Positions 6,510 through 11,758 of a stretch of 11,758 nt of DNA are shown in pieces. Source of the stretch: an uncultured Eubacteriales bacterium (GTDB taxonomy: Bacteria; Bacillota; Clostridia; Oscillospirales; Acutalibacteraceae); the NCBI GenBank assembly GCA_900313475.1, contig OMRJ01000034.1:1-11758 (forward strand). Reading direction: 5' to 3'. Position 1 is the stretch's first letter; each line of letters opens with the position of its first letter. The notes beneath the pieces are model-generated. The model was not told where the DNA came from, did not search any database, and saw nothing but the letters and a program-made list of their open reading frames with translations. A program made the translations under genes and the position numbers.

Positions 6510-6719
6510 ATGCTCAGCATTAACGAAACTCTTTGCAAGGGTTGCGGCTACTGCATTAAGTATTGCCCGAAGGCAATTCTCGAAATGGGCAGCGAACGCA
6601 ACAAAAAAGGATATTTCTTTCCGCACTTGACCGATGCCGAAAAGTGCATCGCGTGTGCAATGTGCGCAACGATATGTCCGGAGGGCGCTATAGAGCTTAC
6701 GGAAAAGGAGGGTGAATAA
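6510..6719 (+). CDS. 2-oxoacid:ferredoxin oxidoreductase, delta (ferredoxin) subunit
   Basis: A 69-residue ferredoxin with two [4Fe-4S] motifs, Cys9/12/15/19 and Cys46/49/52/56, each final Cys followed by Pro. As the delta subunit it would carry electrons from the TPP-containing catalytic core to external ferredoxin; cytoplasmic. The ATG has a strong GGAGGAGG 10 bases upstream. Its stop overlaps the start of the alpha subunit gene by one base (TAATG), indicating translational coupling. Alone it could pass as a generic ferredoxin, but first position in a delta-alpha-beta-gamma cluster makes the subunit role nearly certain. Confidence 0.93.
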   Translation: MLSINETLCKGCGYCIKYCPKAILEMGSERNKKGYFFPHLTDAEKCIACAMCATICPEGAIELTEKEGE

Positions 6720-7792
6720 TGGCTAAGGTTTTAATGAAAGGCAATGAAGCTATCGCGGAGGCTGCCGTCAGAGCGGGATGCCGTTTCTTTGCCGGGTATC
6801 CCATAACTCCGCAAAACGAAATTCCCGAATATCTTTCATGGAGACTTCCCGAGGTCGGCGGAACGTTTGTTCAGGGCGAGAGCGAAGTCGCGTCCGTTAA
6901 TATGGTCTACGGCGCTGCGGCATCGGGCTGCAGAGCAATGACAAGCTCGTCCGGTCCCGGTATCAGCCTGAAGGCGGAGGGCATATCATATCTTGCCGGC
7001 ACGCAGCTTCCCGCGGTTATCTGTAACATAAGCCGCGGCGGTCCCGGCTTAGGTTCAATTCAGCCCGCACAGCAGGACTATTTGCAGGCAACAAAGGCTC
7101 TCGGACACGGCGGATTTAAATTGATGGTGTTTACCCCCGCTACACTTCAGGAAGCCGTCGATATCACATACAAGGCGTGGGATTATGCGGAGCGCGACCG
7201 CAATCCCGTTATGATACTTATGGACGGCTGCCTCGGTTCTATTATGGAGCAGGTTGAGCTGCCGGAGATGAAAGAACCCGACAGAACTCACACCGACAAG
7301 TGGAGCCTTAACAGACCTGCGGATTCGACGCGCGGTGACAGAGTGCTCACTCCCTATTTCCCCGAAGCACTGCTTGAGCTTCAAAATACATCTCGTGCAA
7401 GAATGTATGAGCGCTGGGCGAAGAACGACGTTCAGGTTGAGGAGTTCATGCTCGACGACGCCGAATATGTTGTTGTCGCATACGGTATTGCTTCAAGAAG
7501 CGCAAAAGAAGCTATCCTCAATCTTCGTAAAGAGGGCTATAAGCTCGGCATGATCCGTCCGATAACGGTCAATCCGTTCCCGAAAGCAAGCTTTGAAAAG
7601 CTTGATTATTCACGCGTAAAGGGCATTATTGATATTGAGCTTGCCATTCCCGCACAGATGCATGACGATATAGAGCTTCAGGTTAAGGGACGCGCTCCCA
7701 TATATGAATACTGCCGTTCGGGCGGTGTTCTGTTTGACGACGACGGCATTTATGCTGCCGTTAAGAAAATTTGCGACGGAGGTGCAAAATAA
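6719..7792 (+). CDS. vorB: 2-oxoacid:ferredoxin oxidoreductase, alpha subunit (VorB/KorA type)
   Basis: Catalytic alpha subunit of the complex that oxidatively decarboxylates a 2-oxoacid with CoA to acyl-CoA, CO2 and reduced ferredoxin. The 357 residues hold the pyrimidine-binding domain with GYPITPQNEIPEY (26-38), a conserved GESEVASVN (53-61) supplying the TPP-activating Glu, and TSSSGPGISLKAEG (75-88). The second half is a transketolase C-terminal-like domain (VVVAYGIASRSAKEA near 250-264). It most resembles proteins annotated VorB (3-methyl-2-oxobutanoate dehydrogenase subunit), but separating branched-chain 2-oxoacid from 2-oxoglutarate specificity by eye is not reliable. The start is preceded by AAGGAGGG and overlaps the delta stop; the stop overlaps the beta start by one base. 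Confidence 0.93.
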   Translation: MAKVLMKGNEAIAEAAVRAGCRFFAGYPITPQNEIPEYLSWRLPEVGGTFVQGESEVASVNMVYGAAASGCRAMTSSSGPGISLKAEGISYLAGTQLPAVICNISRGGPGLGSIQPAQQDYLQATKALGHGGFKLMVFTPATLQEAVDITYKAWDYAERDRNPVMILMDGCLGSIMEQVELPEMKEPDRTHTDKWSLNRPADSTRGDRVLTPYFPEALLELQNTSRARMYERWAKNDVQVEEFMLDDAEYVVVAYGIASRSAKEAILNLRKEGYKLGMIRPITVNPFPKASFEKLDYSRVKGIIDIELAIPAQMHDDIELQVKGRAPIYEYCRSGGVLFDDDGIYAAVKKICDGGAK

Positions 7793-8541
7793 TGGCTGTG
7801 TATAAAAGACCGGATACACTGAAAAAGACACCGAGCGGATTTTGCCCCGGGTGTATGCACTCGCTTGCAACAAAGCTCATTGCCGAAGTCGTGGACGAGA
7901 TGGGACAGCATAAAAACTGCGTGCATATAGTTCCCGTCGGCTGCGCAACGCTCAACCTTGTTTACTGGGGAGGCGATGTGCTCGGCGCGGCTCACGGACG
8001 TGCTCCCGCCGTTGCTACCGGTTTTAAGAGAAGCAATCCCGACAGACTTGTTTTCGCCTATCAGGGCGACGGCGACTGCGCCGCAATCGGTCTTGCCGAA
8101 ATAATGAATGCCGCAAACAGAGGCGAAAATATCACGGTTATCTTCTTCAATAATCAGACATACGGCATGACGGGCGGTCAGATGGCTCCCACGACGCTTA
8201 TCGGTCAGAAGACAACGACAACACGTTACGGCAGAGATCCGGAGACAACGGGTTATCCTTTGAGAATGTGTGAGCTTCTCGCAACACTTGAAGCCCCGGC
8301 ATTTATTGCGAGATATCCTCTTACCACACCCAAGGGCTGCAGAGACGCAAAAAAGGCTATCCGCAAGGGATTTGATATTCAGATGGCGGGCAAAGGTTTC
8401 TCGTTTATTGAGCTTCTCGGCAACTGTCCGACAAACTGGGGTCTTACACCGCTTCAGACGCTTGATTATATGGAAACGAACACGATTCCGTATTTCGTAC
8501 CGGGTGTATATAAAGATAAATTCAAGGACGGGGTGAAATAA
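7792..8541 (+). CDS. 2-oxoacid:ferredoxin oxidoreductase, beta (TPP-binding) subunit
   Basis: Beta subunit, 249 residues, binding the pyrophosphate of thiamine pyrophosphate and one [4Fe-4S] cluster. The TPP motif begins with GDGD (92-95) and ends with NN (120-121), followed by TYGMTGGQMAPTT. CPGC (18-21) and Cys51 in PVGC are expected cluster ligands; HGRAPAVATG (68-77) is conserved in VOR/KOR beta chains. An in-frame ATG exists 21 bases upstream at 7771, but 7792 is the better start. It has GGAGG about 9 bases upstream, overlaps the alpha stop as TAATG, and gives the usual N terminus MAVYKRPDTL. The gamma gene begins 1 base after the stop. Confidence 0.93.
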   Translation: MAVYKRPDTLKKTPSGFCPGCMHSLATKLIAEVVDEMGQHKNCVHIVPVGCATLNLVYWGGDVLGAAHGRAPAVATGFKRSNPDRLVFAYQGDGDCAAIGLAEIMNAANRGENITVIFFNNQTYGMTGGQMAPTTLIGQKTTTTRYGRDPETTGYPLRMCELLATLEAPAFIARYPLTTPKGCRDAKKAIRKGFDIQMAGKGFSFIELLGNCPTNWGLTPLQTLDYMETNTIPYFVPGVYKDKFKDGVK

Positions 8542-8542
8542 A

Positions 8543-9094
8543 ATGAAAAGAACACTCGTTATTTCAGGTTCCGGCGGACAGGGCGTTATGAGCGCCGGAG
8601 TGATGATTGCGCAAACCGCCGTAGACGCCGGCAACTGCGCTACATATCTGCCCGAATACGGTCCCGAACAGCGCGGCGGCAGTGCAAAATGTACCGTTGT
8701 TGTTGACGAAAACGAAATTATTTCCCCTCTTGCGAGCAAGTGCGATACGCTTATCGTTATGAATGAGCAGGCATACGAAAAATTTGCAAAGACGCTTCGT
8801 GCAGGCGGTATTCTCGTTGCCAACACGAGCCGTGTCGAGTCGGAGATAAAAAAAGACGGCATTACGGTTGTTGAAGTTCCCGCTGACGATCTTGCGGTCG
8901 AACTCGGAAACATAAAGTGCGCAAACATAATTCTTATGGGTGCTCTTGTAGGAAGCGAGGCAGGCATTATATCTGAGGATGCGATTCTCAAGAGCCTTGA
9001 TAAGAAATTTGCGTCAAAGAAAAAAGAAGTGCTTGAGCTTAACCACAAAGCGCTTCAGTTAGGCATTGAATACGGCAAAAAAGCCATAGGCTGA
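8543..9094 (+). CDS. 2-oxoacid:ferredoxin oxidoreductase, gamma subunit
   Basis: Gamma subunit, 183 residues, completing the four-subunit complex; this chain takes part in CoA binding in the family. The N-terminal GSGGQG (9-14) and YLPEYGPEQRGGSA (35-48) are signature segments, and the length is typical for a separate gamma chain. The gene lies last in the operon, one base after the beta stop, with GGGGTGA as ribosome binding site reaching into the end of the beta gene. The terminator at 9113-9151 follows directly. The compact order delta, alpha, beta, gamma is common in anaerobes that ferment amino acids or draw biosynthetic carbon through reductive carboxylation; the preferred direction cannot be read from sequence. 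Confidence 0.92.
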   Translation: MKRTLVISGSGGQGVMSAGVMIAQTAVDAGNCATYLPEYGPEQRGGSAKCTVVVDENEIISPLASKCDTLIVMNEQAYEKFAKTLRAGGILVANTSRVESEIKKDGITVVEVPADDLAVELGNIKCANIILMGALVGSEAGIISEDAILKSLDKKFASKKKEVLELNHKALQLGIEYGKKAIG

Positions 9095-9112
9095 AATACC
9101 GTAATATAAAAC

Positions 9113-9151
9113 GGCTCCCGCATTCCCAAAACGGATTGCGAGAGCCTTTTT
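9113..9151 (+). terminator. Bidirectional intrinsic terminator after the oxidoreductase operon
   Basis: A 14-base stem with two mismatches (9113-9126 with 9133-9146) closes a 6-base CAAAAC loop and is followed by five T on the plus strand. On the minus strand the same stem is followed by GTTTTATATT, so it can also serve the convergent hydrolase locus, whose repaired stop lies at 9161. Confidence 0.8.
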
Positions 9152-9160
9152 CATGCCTTA

Positions 9161-9987
9161 TTAAAGACCTTTTGTCGGTAGCCATTGTGTCGCGAGAGCA
9201 TAAGCCTTTTTGCCGTTTCTCGATATATATGAGCCATGATTTGCGCCTTTTATCACAATAAGATCACTGCCTTTTATGCTGTTGTGAAGAAACAGTGTGT
9301 CCGACAGCATCATGATATCGTATCGCCGCAAACAATATAAGTCGGGCATGTGATCTTTGCGAGGTATTCGGCGGTAAAATCGGGTTGTGTGAGCATCATG
9401 TCATTGAGCTTGTCGTTTTTGAAAATATTGTCAAGCTTTACTCCCGCGGTAAAATACGGCCAAAAAGCAGACGGCTTTGAATTGGCACCGCAGGATATAA
9501 TTGCTGCCGGAAAGTCGGGATAATCGGCGGCGATGCAAAGCGCGGTTATCGCGCCGTCGCTGTGTCCCATTATTATCGGTTTTTCGATGCCGAGCGCCGC
9601 AGCAAATTCAACGGTGTCCTTTGCCATAAGCTCATAAGAGATTACTCCGGGGTCGCTGCTCTGTCCGTGACACCTGCTTTCTGTTACATAGACCGTGTAG
9701 TCGTTCGCGAGGTATCTTGCCGCCTCCGACAGTGATTTGACAGTACCTCCGTTTCCGTGTATGAGAATAAGCGGCTGTTTGCCGTGGCCGTAAACGTTAT
9801 AGTGCATGTTAACTTCGCTCAACTGTATGAAGCCGTCAAATTCCGGAGCATCGACGGGTGTCGGAAGCGAAGATGTATCAAGCGAGCGCAGGTTGTACTT
9901 TTCGGGGTTTATTCTTATGTCGATTTGCATAATATGTCCCGTAATGAAAGAAACGAGAGCAAGAAGTATTCCTACAGTGCTTTGCAT
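9161..9987 (-). pseudogene. Alpha/beta hydrolase split by a one-base frameshift
   Basis: An alpha/beta-hydrolase-fold protein of unknown substrate. The intact part runs from ATG 9987 (GAGGT site 8 bases upstream) to a premature TGA at 9312-9310, 225 residues. A hydrophobic N-terminal segment (about 4-17) suggests a membrane anchor or signal. The oxyanion loop is HGNGG (77-81) and the nucleophile Ser143 lies in GHSDG (141-145). After GDT the frame breaks. Restoring one G between 9319 and 9318 gives GDTDIMMLSD and continues in frame to GANHGSY with catalytic His251, ending at 9161 with 275 residues, a normal family length. As read, the product lacks the catalytic His and is probably inactive. 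It could be a true recent pseudogene or a sequencing/assembly error. A promoter at 10019-10047 supports the 9987 start over the farther ATG at 10047. Confidence 0.88.
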
Positions 9988-10018
9988 ATTTTTACCTCTT
10001 AAAGCTTTATTTGAGAAA

Positions 10019-10047
10019 ATTGTAGCACATTTGCGTTTGCATGGCAA
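10019..10047 (-). promoter_or_regulatory. Predicted promoter of the alpha/beta hydrolase gene
   Basis: On the minus strand TTGCCA (10047-10042) and TACAAT (10024-10019) are exactly 17 bases apart, with an extended -10 (TGCTACAAT). Transcription would start near 10012, about 25 bases before the ATG at 9987. An intact promoter and ribosome binding site ahead of a frameshifted gene suggest the lesion is recent or an error. Confidence 0.7.
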
Positions 10048-10079
10048 TATAATATTCCGAAATTCATTTTAAAGCAGGG

Positions 10080-10110
10080 GGAGGCGCCGACAGAAGTAAT
10101 CGGCGCCTCC
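10080..10110 (-). terminator. Perfect 11-bp hairpin after the surface-protein gene
   Basis: GGAGGCGCCGA (10080-10090) pairs perfectly with TCGGCGCCTCC (10100-10110) around a 9-base loop. It lies about 30 bases past the stop of the minus-strand surface-protein gene, the right place for its terminator. On the minus strand the stem is followed by CCCTGCTTTAAAAT, a poor T-run, so termination may be weak or the stem may mainly protect the mRNA 3' end. Confidence 0.6.
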
Positions 10111-10138
10111 TTGGAAGCAGTAGGGGGTAATTCTTGTT

Positions 10139-11758
10139 TTACAGATGCTTTGAAAGCTCCCAGATATCTACGGAATCAAGTCCGACGGCAACACGAAGAA
10201 TGTTTCTTGCATCAGAGACGTTTATTTCTTTATCAAAGTTTGTGTCACAGGCGAGTTTTTCGATTGCCGTGGGATTTTCAAGACCGACGGCAAACCGAAG
10301 TGCCATTCTTGCGTCGCCGACAGACGGGGCGGTTCCGTTCGCAGTGACAACACCGGGGATAACGGCTACGGTTATTTTATTGCAGCTGTCGCAGATAAGA
10401 TTGCCGTCGGCATCGATGTGAATATGCCCCGTGAGTTTCGGTATAACGGTATCGTTAAGTGTTATTTCCGTTGCGGCACCGCTGTCTTTGAACAGCTTTC
10501 CGCATGTGGTGCATTTGAAATACTCAATATTGCCGTCCGATGTGTATGTCGGCTCAACTGCGGGAACTTTGGTTAAATCATGAACATGAGCTGCAGAAAT
10601 AACGGATATCTTTGTGCAGCGGGCAGCAAAGAGAACGCCGTTTGTCGTAGGGTATTGTTCGGGTTTAACCGTGATATCGTTAAATGTTATTTTGACACTA
10701 TCGGCAAGTTTATAGCCGCTCTTTGCTTTAACGGTTATGCCGGCATAATAGTTGCCCTCCGAGGTCATTTTTTCAACGGTCGGAACATTTCCGTGATTTT
10801 CGTCATCGGAATATACGGCGCCGTTTACTTGGTCGGGGTTGTTTTTGTCGACATCCTGAATCGATTCACATGTAATTTCGTACTTGTCTTTGTCTGCGGG
10901 AGCGACCTCGGCGGTGAAAACGGGCGCGTCACCTTCGGTGTATTTCAGTGTTGCGTTGATTATGTTTACGCTGCTTACGGTTTTAATATTTACTGTGTTG
11001 TACGTCAACGGATCGCTGAAAAAGACTTCGCTTTCATTTCCGGTAAATTCATAAAAGTGTTCCGTAAATTTATTTCCGGAGCTTTGTCCGTATGAAACTG
11101 CCTCCTTCGCCTGTACGCTGAAATACAGCGTACCCGATTTCGGTGCTGTTTCTTTTTCAAGATAATCTTTTATTGATTCCCACCATTCTTCGTTTTCGCA
11201 AACGAAAGAATCAAAAACATCGCTTTCCGAAGTGCCGTTGCAATAAAGCTTTATTTCATATTTGACCGAGGACTTGCAATAATACTCGGATGGTGTAAAA
11301 ATCGCTTTATCATGTGTTCCGTAGAAATTAAACCACTTGATAACAATGTCGGTTTTTTTCCCTTTTTCCCACTTAGGTGAAAAATTCGGTGTGAATGCAG
11401 TTTTCGAAACCGGAACGAGGGTGCAGTTTATCGAATATATATCTTCCGAGCTGTTTCGGTTGCATTTATATTTATATGTGACATCTTTTGCGCCGTCGTC
11501 AAGCGTCAATGTCGTTCCGTCGACCGTTCCGCCGCTCCAGTCGTATGCTCTTTCAACGTCAAATCCGCAGCGCGCAGTCAGTTGGGAAAGGTCGATCGTG
11601 TTATCATCGTTTTTTTCGACGAAAATTTCCTGTACGTCGAGGTTTATGTTGTTTATAATGCCATCAAATTTAAACCTTGAACAGTCGGTATCGGACAATT
11701 CGATTGCACCTAATCTGTTTTTGTGTAGATCCAGGATTCCGTTCTTCCATCCGTCATA
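10139..11758 (-). CDS. Modular surface/secreted protein with dockerin-like C terminus, 5' end cut
   Basis: The frame is open from the right edge, 539 residues visible, so the true start and any signal peptide lie outside; TTG at 11698 is only an internal codon. The beginning (ILDLHKNRLGAIELSD) resembles the end of a leucine-rich-repeat array. Then come an IDLSQL...FDV...W.GGTVDGTTLTL segment (about 55-85) typical of gut Clostridia surface proteins, two probable beta-sandwich regions (about 120-250 and 260-385), an HxHDLTKVPA...YFKCTTCGKLF module (about 391-423, Cys416/419) and HIHIDADGNLICDSC (445-459). The tail has two dockerin-like repeats ending GDARMALRFAVGLE and SDARNILRVAVGLD. The second keeps a calcium loop (Asp505, Asn507, Asp509, Asp516); the first has lost its acidic positions. 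No enzyme domain and no LPxTG motif are seen. Probable role: extracellular adhesion or scaffolding. Confidence 0.82.
   Translation of the reverse strand, partial: YDGWKNGILDLHKNRLGAIELSDTDCSRFKFDGIINNINLDVQEIFVEKNDDNTIDLSQLTARCGFDVERAYDWSGGTVDGTTLTLDDGAKDVTYKYKCNRNSSEDIYSINCTLVPVSKTAFTPNFSPKWEKGKKTDIVIKWFNFYGTHDKAIFTPSEYYCKSSVKYEIKLYCNGTSESDVFDSFVCENEEWWESIKDYLEKETAPKSGTLYFSVQAKEAVSYGQSSGNKFTEHFYEFTGNESEVFFSDPLTYNTVNIKTVSSVNIINATLKYTEGDAPVFTAEVAPADKDKYEITCESIQDVDKNNPDQVNGAVYSDDENHGNVPTVEKMTSEGNYYAGITVKAKSGYKLADSVKITFNDITVKPEQYPTTNGVLFAARCTKISVISAAHVHDLTKVPAVEPTYTSDGNIEYFKCTTCGKLFKDSGAATEITLNDTVIPKLTGHIHIDADGNLICDSCNKITVAVIPGVVTANGTAPSVGDARMALRFAVGLENPTAIEKLACDTNFDKEINVSDARNILRVAVGLDSVDIWELSKHL

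Noticed and set aside
7750..9048. Long open frame of 432 codons on the minus strand opposite the beta and gamma subunit genes
   Set aside because: It lies antisense to two well-supported family genes, has a low-complexity Ser/Arg/Cys-rich translation without recognisable motifs, and arises from the codon bias of the real genes.
9988..10047. Upstream ATG at 10047 as start of the hydrolase
   Set aside because: It lies within the -35 box of a strong predicted promoter and lacks a ribosome binding site; 9987 has both a good site and a normal hydrophobic N terminus.
10580..11095. Open frame of 171 codons on the plus strand inside the surface-protein gene
   Set aside because: Opposite a continuous 539-residue modular frame; its Cys/Val/Gly-rich translation shows no motif and it lacks a convincing ribosome binding site.

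Overview
The window looks like chromosome from an anaerobic, low-to-moderate-GC Clostridia bacterium, most likely a gut member of the Oscillospirales. The lineage is inferred from a four-subunit ferredoxin-dependent 2-oxoacid oxidoreductase, a flavodoxin-ferredoxin fusion (EFR1 type), strong AGGAGG ribosome binding sites, and a secreted modular protein ending in a dockerin-like tail with the 'DARxxLRxAVGLE' signature common in that group. Nothing points to a phage, plasmid, insertion sequence or CRISPR locus. Most of the window is housekeeping gene content.

Layout, left to right. Bases 1-1037 (minus) hold aspartate-semialdehyde dehydrogenase, cut by the left edge. It diverges from a plus-strand queuosine block: queA (1188-2213) and tgt (2346-3482), followed closely by an EFR1-type flavodoxin/ferredoxin (3495-4265) and a Nudix hydrolase (4270-4758). 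A shared hairpin near 4963-4997 separates this block from a convergent dinB (DNA polymerase IV, minus, stop at 5001). A 255-base divergent promoter region follows. The plus-strand operon 6510-9094 then encodes the delta, alpha, beta and gamma subunits of a VOR/KOR-type 2-oxoacid:ferredoxin oxidoreductase, with start/stop overlaps or 1-base gaps, and ends at a bidirectional terminator (9113-9151). On the minus strand are a frameshifted alpha/beta hydrolase (9161-9987) and a large secreted surface-type protein (10139 to the right edge, 5' end outside the window).

How the genes work together. QueA and Tgt act at two steps of queuosine tRNA modification. The neighbouring EFR1 protein is a candidate low-potential electron carrier, possibly for the reductive last step of that pathway (inference only). 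The oxidoreductase would turn 2-oxoacids plus CoA into acyl-CoA, CO2 and reduced ferredoxin. The modular protein is probably displayed or scaffolded outside the cell.

Items worth a second look: a threefold 20-base tandem repeat that begins inside the queA stop region; a dinB whose only usable ATG lies inside its own predicted promoter while an ACG sits at the position of the family's first Met behind a perfect Shine-Dalgarno; paired 16-base direct repeats just upstream of that promoter; a one-base frameshift that strips the catalytic His from the hydrolase; a terminator-like hairpin inside the asd leader; and a dockerin-like tail with one degenerate calcium loop.
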